Below, one piece after another: positions 24,685 to 34,295 of a stretch of DNA of 64,000 nucleotides. The DNA is taken from contig JAFBIW010000009.1 of assembly GCA_021531865.1 (NCBI GenBank), forward strand, positions 51,275 to 115,274. Direction: 5' to 3'. The stretch comes from Butyricicoccus pullicaecorum (GTDB lineage: Bacteria > Bacillota > Clostridia > Oscillospirales > Butyricicoccaceae). Numbering within the stretch: the first letter of the stretch is position 1; each line of letters begins with the position of its first letter. Both the position numbers and the translations under genes were made by a program. The notes beneath the pieces were generated by a model, which saw only the letters and a program-made list of their open reading frames with translations, searched no databases and had not been told where the DNA came from.

Positions 24685-26142
24685 TTACAGATTGGTGTAG
24701 CCCATGAGGAAGGCGTCGACCTCGCGCGCCGCGCCCCGTCCCTCGGCAATCGCCCAGACGACGAGCGACTGGCCGCGGTGCATATCGCCGGCGGTGAAGA
24801 CGCGGGGCACATTGGTCGCGTAGTGACCGGCCTCGGTCTGGACGACCGTGCGCGGGGTCTGCGCAACGCCGAAGGCGTCGGGTACATACGCCTGACAGCC
24901 GAGGAAGCCGGCTGCGATGATGAGCAGGTCGCAGTCGAGCGTCTGCTCCGAGCCGGGCACCGGCTTGCGGTCCGCGCCCAGCGAGACGATCTTGACGGCG
25001 GTCAGCTTCTTGTTCTTGTCGGTCACAAGCTCGGTGACCGTGGTCTGATACATGCGCGGGTCTGCGCCGAAGACCGAGATGGCCTCTTCCTGACCGTAAT
25101 CGGTCTTGCAGACGCGCGGCCATTCGGGCCACGGGTTGTTCTCGGCGCGGGTCTCGGGCGCCTTGGGCATCATTTCGAGCTGAACGACCGACTTGCAGCC
25201 GTGGCGGATGCAGGTGCCGACGCAGTCGTTGCCGGTGTCGCCGCCGCCGACGATGACGACGCGCTTACCCTTGGGATCGACGTACTTATGGTCGGCGAAA
25301 TTGGAGTCGAGCAGGCTCTTGGTGTTGGCTGAAAGGAAATCAACGGCGAAGTAAACGCCGTGCGCGTCCCGGTTTGCGACCTGTAAGTCGCGCGGGTGCT
25401 TCGCGCCGCAGCACAGGACGACTGCGTCGAACTCGCGCAGCAGCTCAGCCGCCTTCTTGTCCTTGCCGACGTTGGTATTCGTCACGAAGGTGACGCCCTC
25501 GGCGGTCATGAGCTGGATGCGGCGGTCCACGATCTGCTTTTCGAGCTTCATGTTGGGGATGCCGTACATCAGCAGGCCGCCCGGACGGTCGTCGCGCTCA
25601 AAGACGGTCACGCTGTGGCCGCGCTGGTTGAGCTGATCGGCGCAGGCCAGACCGGCCGGGCCGGAGCCGACGACCGCGACCCGCTTGCCGGTGCGGTGGC
25701 CGGGGACGCGGGGCTGGACGAGGCCGTCGCGGAAGGCGTCCTCGATGATGCCCAGCTCGTTTTCCCGGATGGTGACCGGCTGGCCGTTCAGGCCGCAGGT
25801 GCAGGCCGCTTCGCAGAGCGCCGGGCAGACGCGGCCGGTAAATTCGGGGAAGTTGTTGGTCTTGTGCAGGCGGCGCATGGCCAGATCAAAGTTGCCGGTG
25901 TAGACCAGATCGTTCCACTCGGGGATCAGGTTGTGCAGCGGGCAGCCCGAGACCATGCCGTTTAACACCATGCCGGACTGGCAGTAGGGCACGCCGCACT
26001 CCATGCAGCGCGCGCCCTGACAGCGGCGTTCGGCGTCCGGCAGGCGGTCATGGAATTCGTTCCAGTGCTGGATGCGCTCCTCGGGGGTCTGACCGGGATT
26101 TGGCTCCCGGTCGTACTTCAGAAATCCGCCGGTCTGTCCCAT
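24685..26142 (-). CDS. gltD: Glutamate synthase, small (beta) subunit
   Basis: 485 residues. An N-terminal cysteine domain ([22 protein letters not shown]) binds iron-sulfur clusters. The FAD site is [19 protein letters not shown] and the NADPH site [14 protein letters not shown]. It feeds electrons to the large subunit for reductive amination of 2-oxoglutarate from glutamine. ATG 26142 follows the gltB stop by 1 bp with AAAGGAGG upstream; the longer frame reaching 26307 overlaps gltB and is not used. Close paralogs act as NfnB or dihydropyrimidine dehydrogenase subunits, but the gltB pairing decides. Confidence 0.94.
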   Translation of the reverse strand: MGQTGGFLKYDREPNPGQTPEERIQHWNEFHDRLPDAERRCQGARCMECGVPYCQSGMVLNGMVSGCPLHNLIPEWNDLVYTGNFDLAMRRLHKTNNFPEFTGRVCPALCEAACTCGLNGQPVTIRENELGIIEDAFRDGLVQPRVPGHRTGKRVAVVGSGPAGLACADQLNQRGHSVTVFERDDRPGGLLMYGIPNMKLEKQIVDRRIQLMTAEGVTFVTNTNVGKDKKAAELLREFDAVVLCCGAKHPRDLQVANRDAHGVYFAVDFLSANTKSLLDSNFADHKYVDPKGKRVVIVGGGDTGNDCVGTCIRHGCKSVVQLEMMPKAPETRAENNPWPEWPRVCKTDYGQEEAISVFGADPRMYQTTVTELVTDKNKKLTAVKIVSLGADRKPVPGSEQTLDCDLLIIAAGFLGCQAYVPDAFGVAQTPRTVVQTEAGHYATNVPRVFTAGDMHRGQSLVVWAIAEGRGAAREVDAFLMGYTNL

Positions 26143-26143
26143 G

Positions 26144-29100
26144 TCAGCCCACCTCCTTTCCGTTGGTATTGGCATAGAAGGCTTCGATCTCCGCCTGTTC
26201 GCGGGACATGCCCTTTTCTTCGTATTTGCCGATCGTGCGCAGCATCCGGTCGTAGTCATACGGCAGGATCTTCTTGAAGCAGGGCAGCTCCTCCTCGAAG
26301 TGCTCAAGGATGTACTTGCCCCGAGCCGAGCCGGTCTCGGCGACGTGTGCTTCGATCATCGCGCGCAGCTCGGCGATATCGTGCTTTTCGGTGACCGCGT
26401 CCATCGAGACCATCGACTTGTTCAGGCGCAGATAGAGGTCACGGTTTTTGTCCCAGACGTAGGCGATGCCGCCGGACATACCGGCCGCGAAGTTCTTGCC
26501 CGTGCGTCCCAGAACGACGACCCGGCCGCCCGTCATGTATTCGCAGCCGTGGTCGCCCACGCCCTCGGTGACGGCGTAAGCGCCCGAGTTGCGCACGCAG
26601 AAGCGCTCGCCCGCAACGCCCTCGATGAAGGCCTTGCCCGAGGTCGCGCCGTACAGGGCGACGTTGCCGATGATGATGTTATCCGCCGGGGTGAAGGCGC
26701 TGTCCTTGGGCGGGACAACGACCAGCTTGCCGCCCGACAGACCCTTGCCGAAGTAGTCGTTCGAGTCGCCGGTCAGGCGCAGGGTCAGACCCTTGGGGAT
26801 GAACGCGCCGAAGGACTGGCCGCCGCCGCCCGTGCAGTGGATGGTGAAGGTGTCCTCGGGCAGCTTGTCGCCGAAGCGGCGGGTGATGTCGCTGCCCAGA
26901 ATCGCGCCCAGTGCGCGGTCGGTGCTGGTGACCGCGATCGAGACCTCGGCCTTTTCGCCGGTCTCGAGGGCGCGTCCCAGACGGCGCTCGAGCACCTTGA
27001 GGTCGACCGTGTTCTGGAGCTTGAAGTCGTAAACGTCCTTGGGGTCGAAGTGGCACTTGACCTTCTGACCCGCGTAGGGATTGTCCAGAATGGCCGACAG
27101 ATCGACCGAGGCCGCGCGGTCGTTGACCGCGTGCTCGCGCATCTTGAGCAGGTCGGTGCGGCCGACCAGCTCCTCGACCGTGCGCACGCCCAGCTTGGCC
27201 ATGTGCTCGCGCAGCTCCTGCGCGATGAAGCGCATGAAGTTCGCGACATACTCGGGCTTGCCGCAGAAGCGGCGGCGCAGCTCGGGATTCTGGGTAGCGA
27301 CGCCGACCGGGCAGGTGTCAAGGTTGCAGACACGCATCATGACGCAGCCCATCGTGACCAGCGGAGCGGTCGCGAAGCCGAATTCCTCCGCGCCCAGCAT
27401 ACAGGCGATGGCGACGTCGCGGCCGCTCATCAGCTTGCCGTCGGTCTCGAGGACGACGCGCGAGCGCAGATCGTTTTTCATCAGAGTCTGATGGGTCTCG
27501 GCCAGACCGAGCTCCCAGGGCAGACCGGCGTTCTGGATCGAGGTGCGGGGCGCCGCGCCCGTGCCGCCGTCGTGACCCGAGATCAGGACGACCTGTGCGC
27601 CCGCCTTGGCAACGCCCGAAGCGATCGTGCCGACGCCGGCCTCGGAGACCAGCTTGACCGAGATGCGTGCCCGGCGGTTGGCGTTTTTGAGGTCATAGAT
27701 GAGCTGAGCCAGATCCTCGATGGAGTAGATATCGTGATGGGGCGGGGGAGAGATCAGGGAAACGCCCGGGGTGGCGTGGCGGGTCTTGGCGATCCACGGA
27801 TAGACCTTCTTGCCGGGCAGATGGCCGCCCTCGCCGGGCTTCGCGCCCTGCGCCATCTTGATCTGAATTTCGTTGGCCGAGTTGAGGTACTCGCTCGTGA
27901 CGCCGAAGCGGCCCGAGGCGACCTGCTTGATGGCCGAGTTGCGGTCGGTGCCCAGACGCTCGGGGCGTTCGCCGCCCTCGCCCGAGTTCGACTTGCCGCC
28001 CAGCATGTTCATGGCCTGCGCCAGACATTCGTGCGCTTCCTGCGAGATCGAGCCGTAGCTCATCGCGCCGGTCTTGAAGCGCTTGACGATCGACTCGACC
28101 GGCTCGACCTCCTCGATCGGCACCGGATGGTCGCTGTACTGCATTTCGAGCAGGCCGCGCAGGGTGTGCGGCTTGGTCTCGTCGTCGACGAGCGCGGTGT
28201 ACTGCTTGAACAGCTCGTAATCGCCCCGGCGGGTGGACTGCTGGAGCAGATGGATGGTCTGCGGGTTGTACATGTGGTCTTCCTGACCCGAGCGTGCCTT
28301 GTGATAGCCCAGCGAATCGAGGGTATCGTCGGTGCCCAGACCGAGCGGGTCGAAGGCCTTGGTGTGGTTGTGATCAACGAGGGCTTCGATGCCGGACAGG
28401 CCGATGCCGCCGATGCGGGAGACCGTGTTCGTGAAGTAGGCGTCGATGACCTCCTTGTTGATGCCGACCGCTTCGAAAATCTGGGCGGACTGGTAGGACT
28501 GGATGGTCGAGATGCCCATTTTGGAGGCGATCTTGACGATGCCGTGCAGGACGGCGTTGTTGTAGTCGTCGACGGCGGCGTAGTAGTCCTTGTCGAGCTG
28601 ACCGTCGGCGATCAGGCGGCCGATGGTCTCATGCGCCAGATAGGGATTGATCGCGCGTGCGCCGTAGCCCAGCAGGGTGGCGAAGTGGTGCACGTCACGC
28701 GGCTCGGCCGACTCGAGGACGATCGAAACGGCGGTGCGCTTCTTGGTGCGCACGAGGTACTGCTCGATCGCGGAGACCGCCAGCAGGGAGGGAATGGCGA
28801 CATGGTTTTCGTCCACGCCCCGGTCGGACAGGATGATGATGTTCGCACCGTTGCGGTAGGCGCGGTCGACCGCGACGAACAGGTGGTCGAGGGCGCGCTT
28901 CAAGGGGGTGTTCTTATAGTAGAGCAGGGAAACGGTCTCAACATGGAAGCCCGGCTTCTTCATGCAGCGGATCTTCATCATGTCGGTCGAGGTCAGGATC
29001 GGGTTATGTACCTGCAGAACGCGGCAGTTTTCGGCCTTTTCCTCGAGCAGGTTGCCGTCGTCGCCCAGATAGATCGTGGTGTCGGTGACGATTTCCTCGC

Positions 29101-30694
29101 GGATGGCGTCGATCGGCGGGTTGGTGACCTGCGCGAAGAGCTGCTTGAAGTAGTTGAATAGAGGCTGGTCGTGCTGGGAGAGCACGGCGAGCGGGATGTC
29201 GATGCCCATTGAGGCGGTCGGCTCGGCGCCGGTCTGCGCCATCGGCAGGATGGTGTTCTGCACGTCCTCATAGGTGTAGCCGAAGGCCTTCTGGATACGG
29301 GGCAGCGCCTCGCGGTCATAGGTCTCGACCTTGTGGTTCGGGATGGGCAGATCCTGCAGGCGGACGAGGTTGCGGTCGAGCCACTCGCCGTAGGGCTGGC
29401 GGGCGGCGTAGGTCGCCTTCAGCTCGGCGTCGCCGATGATGCGGCCCTGTACGGTGTCGACGAGCAGCATACGGCCGGGCTCCAGACGGGACTTCTGCAC
29501 GATGTTCTCAGCCGGAATGTCGAGCACGCCGACCTCGGAGGACAGGATGAGCTTGTCGTCCTTGGTGACGTAGTAGCGGGAGGGACGCAGGCCGTTGCGG
29601 TCAAGCACAGCGCCCAGACAGTCGCCGTCCGAGAAGAGGATGGAGGCCGGGCCGTCCCACGGCTCCATCATGATCGCGTAATACTGGTACAGATCGCGCT
29701 TCAAGCGGTCGATGCTGCCCTCATTGCGCCACGGCTCGGGAATGGTGACCATGACGGCCAGCGGCAGCTCCATGCCGCTCATCATCAGGAACTCAAGGGT
29801 GTTGTCCAGCATGGCCGAGTCCGAGCCTTCGCCGTTGATGACCGGGAGCACCTTGTCCATATCGGCCGCGAGGGCGCGGCAGGACATGGTCTCCTCGCGG
29901 GCGAGCATACGGTCGATGTTGCCGCGGATGGTGTTGATCTCGCCGTTGTGCAGGATGATGCGGTTGGGATGGGCACGCTCCCACGACGGGATGGTGTTGG
30001 TCGAGAAGCGGGAGTGCACGGTGGCGATGGCGGTCTCGTAGTCAGCCGCCTGCAGATCGGGATAGAAACGGCGGAGCTGGCCGACGAGGAACATGCCCTT
30101 GTAGACGACCGTGCGGCTGGACAGGGAGACAACGTAGGTGTCGCTCGAGGACTGCTCGAAGACGCGGCGGGCGACATAGAGGCGGCGGTCAAAGTCGAGA
30201 CCGCGGCGCACGCCGTCCGGACGCTTGACGAAGCACTGCTCGATGCAGGGCATACAGGCGCGCGCCTTGGAGCCGAGGATATCCGGCTCGGTGGGCACGG
30301 CGCGCCAGCCGAGGAAGGTCATGCCCTCCTTTTCAATGATGATCTCGAACATCTTCTTGGCCTGATTCCGCCCGAGGGTGTCCTGCGGGAAGAAGAACAT
30401 GCCAACGCCGTAGTCCCGTTCGCCGGGCAGGTCGATGCCGGCCTCGCGGGCAGCGCGGGAGAAGAAGCGGTGGGATACCTGGAGCAGGATGCCGACGCCG
30501 TCGCCGGTCTTGCCTTCCGCGTCCTTGCCGGCGCGGTGCTCCAGCTTTTCGACGATTTTCAGCGCGTCGTCGACGGTCTGATGGCTCTTACGGCCCTTGA
30601 TGTCCACCACCGCGCCGATGCCGCAGGCGTCGTGCTCGAAGGCGGGGGAATAGAGGCCGCGCTGGGGACCGTCCATTTTGCTGGTTTCTTGCAT
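26144..30694 (-). CDS. gltB: Glutamate synthase, large (alpha) subunit
   Basis: 1516 residues, full length. The class II amidotransferase domain begins at Cys24 (EHDACGIGAV), exposed after removal of a short propeptide. The central and FMN-binding TIM-barrel domains follow (GEGGERPERLGTDRNSAIKQ in part, LISGHDGGTGAAP), with the [3Fe-4S] cysteines in CVMMRVCNLDTCPVG. The GXGXG beta-helix (IIGNVALYGATSG, RNSGAYAVTEG) closes the protein. It makes two glutamates from glutamine plus 2-oxoglutarate. AAAGGGG precedes ATG 30694; a second ATG six codons in is possible. Operon with gltD. Confidence 0.95.
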   Translation of the reverse strand: MQETSKMDGPQRGLYSPAFEHDACGIGAVVDIKGRKSHQTVDDALKIVEKLEHRAGKDAEGKTGDGVGILLQVSHRFFSRAAREAGIDLPGERDYGVGMFFFPQDTLGRNQAKKMFEIIIEKEGMTFLGWRAVPTEPDILGSKARACMPCIEQCFVKRPDGVRRGLDFDRRLYVARRVFEQSSSDTYVVSLSSRTVVYKGMFLVGQLRRFYPDLQAADYETAIATVHSRFSTNTIPSWERAHPNRIILHNGEINTIRGNIDRMLAREETMSCRALAADMDKVLPVINGEGSDSAMLDNTLEFLMMSGMELPLAVMVTIPEPWRNEGSIDRLKRDLYQYYAIMMEPWDGPASILFSDGDCLGAVLDRNGLRPSRYYVTKDDKLILSSEVGVLDIPAENIVQKSRLEPGRMLLVDTVQGRIIGDAELKATYAARQPYGEWLDRNLVRLQDLPIPNHKVETYDREALPRIQKAFGYTYEDVQNTILPMAQTGAEPTASMGIDIPLAVLSQHDQPLFNYFKQLFAQVTNPPIDAIREEIVTDTTIYLGDDGNLLEEKAENCRVLQVHNPILTSTDMMKIRCMKKPGFHVETVSLLYYKNTPLKRALDHLFVAVDRAYRNGANIIILSDRGVDENHVAIPSLLAVSAIEQYLVRTKKRTAVSIVLESAEPRDVHHFATLLGYGARAINPYLAHETIGRLIADGQLDKDYYAAVDDYNNAVLHGIVKIASKMGISTIQSYQSAQIFEAVGINKEVIDAYFTNTVSRIGGIGLSGIEALVDHNHTKAFDPLGLGTDDTLDSLGYHKARSGQEDHMYNPQTIHLLQQSTRRGDYELFKQYTALVDDETKPHTLRGLLEMQYSDHPVPIEEVEPVESIVKRFKTGAMSYGSISQEAHECLAQAMNMLGGKSNSGEGGERPERLGTDRNSAIKQVASGRFGVTSEYLNSANEIQIKMAQGAKPGEGGHLPGKKVYPWIAKTRHATPGVSLISPPPHHDIYSIEDLAQLIYDLKNANRRARISVKLVSEAGVGTIASGVAKAGAQVVLISGHDGGTGAAPRTSIQNAGLPWELGLAETHQTLMKNDLRSRVVLETDGKLMSGRDVAIACMLGAEEFGFATAPLVTMGCVMMRVCNLDTCPVGVATQNPELRRRFCGKPEYVANFMRFIAQELREHMAKLGVRTVEELVGRTDLLKMREHAVNDRAASVDLSAILDNPYAGQKVKCHFDPKDVYDFKLQNTVDLKVLERRLGRALETGEKAEVSIAVTSTDRALGAILGSDITRRFGDKLPEDTFTIHCTGGGGQSFGAFIPKGLTLRLTGDSNDYFGKGLSGGKLVVVPPKDSAFTPADNIIIGNVALYGATSGKAFIEGVAGERFCVRNSGAYAVTEGVGDHGCEYMTGGRVVVLGRTGKNFAAGMSGGIAYVWDKNRDLYLRLNKSMVSMDAVTEKHDIAELRAMIEAHVAETGSARGKYILEHFEEELPCFKKILPYDYDRMLRTIGKYEEKGMSREQAEIEAFYANTNGKEVG

Positions 30695-30723
30695 GAGATT
30701 TAACCCCTTTCACAAAGCGTGGA

Positions 30724-30845
30724 AAAGACCGGGAAGGAAAATAAAAAAAGGCGCTCCGGACACACCTCTGCCTGTGTGCCGGAACGCCTTTGTTCCTGTA
30801 TGCTCGTGCCGCGCATCCCGTGTGGGGAGGGCGGCGCCGGTCTTT
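30724..30845 (-). promoter_or_regulatory. Structured gltB leader with terminator-like hairpin inside a larger inverted repeat
   Basis: On the minus strand, AAAGGCG...CGCCTTT (30747-30791, with internal CCGG and CACA pairings) is followed by T7 and lies ~50 bp before gltB. Outside it, AAAGACCGG (30837-30845) and CCGGTCTTT (30724-30732) are exact complements. Upstream around 30860-30895 the minus strand has TTGACA and TATTCT/TATAAT elements with non-ideal spacing. This looks like an attenuator; no known riboswitch class is recognised. Confidence 0.55.
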
Positions 30846-31084
30846 GTTGCGATGTAATTATAGAATATCTTCTTTTCGTCGAATGTCAAGTAGCGAATGT
30901 AAAATTTGGGGGAATGCTCGTCCGAACGCCCCGATCGGGACGCATTTTTGTGCGGATTGCCGCCCGGTGTCCGTCCGGGACGGTCATTTTGCGCAGTTTG
31001 CCGTCCGCTTGAAATTCGACCCGGAAGCTGCATGTTGCAGCAGACCCCTTACCGGCAGGCAGCGCAGTTGAATTTTGTCGGAAA

Positions 31085-31495
31085 ATGTGGGATAATCATT
31101 TACATCCATATATGACCCGCGCCATGCTGATGACTGTCCTTGCCCGATTCGACGGCGAGGACACCTCCGGCGGCAGCGTATGGTACGAAAATGGCATGGA
31201 ATGGGCAAAGGCCAACGGCATGTCCGACGGCTCCAATCCCAACGGAAACATCACCCGTGAGCAGTTGGCCGTCATGCTCTGGCGCTATGCCGGAAGTCCG
31301 ACAAGCGACCACAGCCTGGACGGCTACACCGACGCTGACCAGATCAGTGGCTATGTGCTGGAGGCCATGCGCTGGGCGAACGAAACTGGTATTATCACCG
31401 GCTACGGCAACGGTCTGCTGGGCGCCAAAGACAACGCCACCCGCGCACAGGTTGCACAGATGCTTATGAACTTCGTAAAGAGTTTGAATCCGTAA
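31085..31495 (+). pseudogene. SLH-domain protein fragment (5'-truncated)
   Basis: Open frame whose bulk is S-layer-homology repeats: TRAMLMTVLARFDG (end of one repeat), YENGMEWAKANGMSDGSNPN then ITREQLAVMLWRYAG (second), and YVLEAMRWANETGIITGYGN then ATRAQVAQMLMNF (third). Intact relatives are large secreted proteins with a signal peptide; here there is no signal peptide, promoter or ribosome site, and the frame begins in mid-repeat. Upstream 30900-31084 shows no gene. Probably the tail of a lost surface-protein gene. Confidence 0.65.
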
Positions 31496-31539
31496 ATCGG
31501 CCCTGCGAAAGGGCGCGTTGTAAAATAGCGCCAAAGAAA

Positions 31540-31584
31540 AACATCGCGGTCAGGATTCCAAAAGGGTTTCCTGACCGCGATGTT
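31540..31584. terminator. Bidirectional terminator
   Basis: AACATCGCGGTCAGGA / TCCTGACCGCGATGTT perfect 16-bp stem between converging SLH fragment and spoVAC. Confidence 0.85.
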
Positions 31585-31604
31585 TGCTTTGTGATCAGAT
31601 AGTT

Positions 31605-32048
31605 CTAAACACTCTGCAATAACACAAGAATAATACCGTAAATGACGCTGGCACTGATCCCATATACCAGCACCGGCCCGGCGATGGCGAACATCTTCGC
31701 GCCCAGACCGAGCACCAGACCCTCCGACTTGAACTCCATCGCGGGGGAAACGATCGCGTTGGCGAAGCCGGTGATCGGCACGATCGTGCCCGCGCCCGCG
31801 CGCTTTGCGAGCTTATCGTACAGGTGCAGGCCGGTCAGCAGCGCGCCCAGAAAGACCATCGTGATGGCGGTCGCGGCCGGATAGGCGTCCTCGCCCAGTC
31901 CGCGCGCCTTGTAAAATTCGGTCACGGCCTGCCCGACGACGCAGATCAGTCCGCCCACAACACCCGCCCAGACCATGTCGCGCGCGAGCGGGGAGGCCGG
32001 GGCGCGGCGGGTCAGCAGGCGGTTGTATTCCGCTTTTGTCAGTTTCAT
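31605..32048 (-). CDS. spoVAC: Stage V sporulation protein AC (SpoVAC)
   Basis: 147-residue membrane protein of the SpoVA channel, which moves dipicolinic acid across the spore inner membrane during sporulation and germination. GLICVVGQAVTEFY, AKRAGAGTIVPITGFANAIV and MEFKSEGLVLGLGAKMF are strongly conserved SpoVAC segments. ATG 32048 has AAAGGAG 7 bp upstream. Unusually, spoVAD and spoVAE are not adjacent, so this is a solitary gene here. Evidence that the organism sporulates, with spoVT. Confidence 0.88.
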   Translation of the reverse strand: MKLTKAEYNRLLTRRAPASPLARDMVWAGVVGGLICVVGQAVTEFYKARGLGEDAYPAATAITMVFLGALLTGLHLYDKLAKRAGAGTIVPITGFANAIVSPAMEFKSEGLVLGLGAKMFAIAGPVLVYGISASVIYGIILVLLQSV

Positions 32049-32201
32049 CGAAACGCTCCTTTCGGCTCTTTCCGTTAGCATACCGCAGGAGCGGAAAATT
32101 ATTCTGACCCTATAAAAAATGACAAAACTGGCTATTTCAAAAAGGTCAGTACGCTGGTAGACTGTGTGCATAGAAAAAAACCAAATCAGGAGGGATTTCT
32201 G

Positions 32202-32786
32202 ATGAAAAACCAGAAAAAGGGAATCGGCATCTACGATATTGTTGCAATCGGACTGATGGCGGCGTTTGTCTTCGTCGCGACGTTCTTCTTCAAGATCGAG
32301 ATCCCGTCTCCGGCGGGCACCACTATGGTCAAGCTGGGCAACGGCGTGTGCGTCCTGGGCGCGCTGCTGCTGGGCGGCTGGCGCGGCGGTCTGGCCGCGG
32401 CGATCGGCTGCGCCCTGTATGACCTGACCGACCCGGTCTTCGCGCCCGAGGCGTATATCACCTTCATCCGCTACTTTATCATGGCGTTCCTGTGCGGCAC
32501 GATCGCGCACTGGGGCGGCGCGCAGGGCCGCAAGTTCGGCCGCAACGTCGTCGCGGCCATCGTGGGCGCGTACTCCTACTCGGCCATGTACATCTTCACC
32601 AAGGTCGGCACGCTGGTCGTTGCCGGTTCGGCGCTCAAGCCCGCGCTGGTCGCCTGCTCGGTCAATATCGCGTCCTCGCTGTTCAACGCGGCGGTCGGCG
32701 TGGTCTTTGCCCTGCTGCTCGCGCCCGCGCTGCGCAAGGCGCTGACCCACACCACCTTCGGCGCGCACGTCTACGGCAACACCTGA
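32202..32786 (+). CDS. ECF transporter S component (first)
   Basis: 194 residues, about five to six hydrophobic helices. GTTMVKLGNGVCVLGALLLGG and AAAIGCALYDLTDPVFAP resemble the ECF riboflavin-type S-component family, which binds a vitamin or related small molecule and docks on a shared EcfA/EcfT module. No energising genes are adjacent, so it is a group II type. ATG 32202 is preceded by AGGAGGG. Divergent from spoVAC. Ligand unknown. Confidence 0.75.
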   Translation: MKNQKKGIGIYDIVAIGLMAAFVFVATFFFKIEIPSPAGTTMVKLGNGVCVLGALLLGGWRGGLAAAIGCALYDLTDPVFAPEAYITFIRYFIMAFLCGTIAHWGGAQGRKFGRNVVAAIVGAYSYSAMYIFTKVGTLVVAGSALKPALVACSVNIASSLFNAAVGVVFALLLAPALRKALTHTTFGAHVYGNT

Positions 32787-32820
32787 GCTGACAGCACCTT
32801 TTAGATTCCCATATTCCGAA

Positions 32821-32859
32821 AGCGAAAAGACCCGTCTCGATCTGAGACGGGTCTTCGCT
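32821..32859. terminator. Bidirectional terminator
   Basis: AAGACCCGTCTC / GAGACGGGTCTT stem between converging ECF S and CofE-like genes. Confidence 0.85.
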
Positions 32860-32873
32860 TTTGGGTTGCTTGT

Positions 32874-34073
32874 TTACTTGGTATAGTTGTCGAAATAGCC
32901 CTGAATATAGATGATCGGGGTGCCCTTGTCGCCCGAGCCCGAGGTCAGGTCGGCGAGGGAGCCGATCAGGTCGGTCAGGCGGCGGGGCGTGGTGCCCTGG
33001 GTGACCATCGTGCCGACCAGACTGGCGGCCTTCTCGTCCTTCTCGTGGATATAGTTCTTGATCGCGTCCTTGAGCGCGTCGCCCGACAGGTCGGCGAAGT
33101 CGTTGTCGGCCAGATACTTGAGCTTGACCTCGTTCGGGGTGCCCTCCAGACCGGCGGTGTAAGCCGGGGAGACGACCGGGTCGGCCAGCTCCCAGATCTT
33201 GCCGACCGGGTCCTTGAACGCGCCGTCGCCGTAGACCATGACCTCGACGTTCTTGCCGGTCTTTTCAAGCATCATGTCGTGGATGCGGGCAACCATCTCG
33301 TCACAGTGGATGGGGAAGAGCTTGACGGTCTCCTCGGTGGCCTTGTTGGAGCCGAGCAGGCCGAAGCGGTCGTTGTAGCCCGAGCCGTCGACCGGGGCGG
33401 TCAGGATCTCATCGAGACAGTAGACCTTCTCCGCGCCCGCCTTGAGCAGGTTGCGCTTGGTGCGCTGGCGGGTGTGGATGTCGCAGGCCAGTACGCTCTT
33501 GGTGTAGGAGAGGATGGCGCGCGGATTGTTCGCAAAGACGATCTCGACTTCGCAGCCGGTCTCCTCGATGAGCTTCTTGTAGTAATCGACGTAGTCCACG
33601 CCGGTGAAGACATGGGGCTTGAAGCCGAAGAGTTCGCGGTACTTTTCTTCGGTCAGCACATCCGACCACGGATTGACGCCCTTCTCGTCCATCTCGTCCG
33701 GGTCGATCAGGTGGTTGCCCACCTCGTCGGAGGGGTAGCTGAGCATGAGCACGATCTTCTTACAGCCCATCGCAATGCCCTTGAGGCAGATGGCGAAGCG
33801 GTTGCGGCTGAGGATGGGGAAGATGACGCCTACGGTGTCGTCGCCGAACTTGGCGGAGACGTCCTTGGCGATGGCCTGCACGCTGGCGTAGTTGCCCTGC
33901 GCGCGGGCGACGACGGCCTCGGTCACGGCGATGACGTCGCGGTCGCGGATGTCAAAGGGCGCGCTTTCGGCGGCGGCCAGTACGGAGTCGACCACGATCT
34001 GCGCCAGATCGTCGCCCTGACGGATGATGGGCGCGCGAACGCCCCGGGAAACGGTACCGATCATACGATCCAT
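32874..34073 (-). CDS. CofE-like (coenzyme F420-0:glutamate ligase family) protein
   Basis: 399 residues. The N-terminus (GVRAPIIRQGDDLAQIVVDS, DRDVIAVTEAVVARAQG) matches the CofE ligase fold, which adds glutamate to F420-0; later segments such as VYGDGAFKDPVGKIWELADP are conserved in a Firmicute branch. That branch is longer than true CofE (~250) and occurs in organisms not known to make F420; no other F420 gene is seen. It may ligate glutamate or an amino acid to another acceptor. GAGGAAC precedes ATG 34073. Confidence 0.65.
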   Translation of the reverse strand: MDRMIGTVSRGVRAPIIRQGDDLAQIVVDSVLAAAESAPFDIRDRDVIAVTEAVVARAQGNYASVQAIAKDVSAKFGDDTVGVIFPILSRNRFAICLKGIAMGCKKIVLMLSYPSDEVGNHLIDPDEMDEKGVNPWSDVLTEEKYRELFGFKPHVFTGVDYVDYYKKLIEETGCEVEIVFANNPRAILSYTKSVLACDIHTRQRTKRNLLKAGAEKVYCLDEILTAPVDGSGYNDRFGLLGSNKATEETVKLFPIHCDEMVARIHDMMLEKTGKNVEVMVYGDGAFKDPVGKIWELADPVVSPAYTAGLEGTPNEVKLKYLADNDFADLSGDALKDAIKNYIHEKDEKAASLVGTMVTQGTTPRRLTDLIGSLADLTSGSGDKGTPIIYIQGYFDNYTK

Positions 34074-34154
34074 AACTATAGTTCCTCTTCTCTGTAAAAA
34101 ATTTTCTCTGTAGGGCGGGCGGTCGCCCGCCCCAAATTCTCGATTCTACCATGT

Positions 34155-34183
34155 ATTATACTGGTTTTTTGCCGCCGCCGCAA
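34155..34183 (-). promoter_or_regulatory. Promoter of the CofE-like gene
   Basis: Minus strand -35 TTGCGG (34178-34183), 17 bp, -10 TATAAT (34155-34160). The leader contains a strong GGGCGGGCGG-type hairpin at 34113-34133. Confidence 0.65.
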
Positions 34184-34227
34184 TGGCACAGCGAGAAAAA
34201 GTCCGTCTGGCGGAAAATCCGCGCCTG

Positions 34228-34236
34228 TGGTATACT
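34228..34236 (+). promoter_or_regulatory. Extended -10 promoter of the DUF362 operon
   Basis: TGGTATACT (TG-N-TATACT) 60 bp before the DUF362 start; no good -35 is present, as is common for extended -10 promoters. Confidence 0.55.
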
Positions 34237-34295
34237 GCATATGAGATGATACGCGCCGGGCCGCGCGCCCGGACGGAGACGGAGGAATGAGACCT

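Noticed and set aside
26141..29161. A 1006-codon open frame on the plus strand across gltB
   Set aside because: It is antisense to a fully conserved glutamate synthase, has no ribosome site and gives an Asp/Val/Arg-rich nonsense composition typical of opposite-strand frames in GC-rich genes.
30855..30895. A perfect promoter for gltB
   Set aside because: TTGACA and TATAAT are both present but 21 bp apart; only a weaker TATTCT is at proper distance, so no firm promoter is listed.
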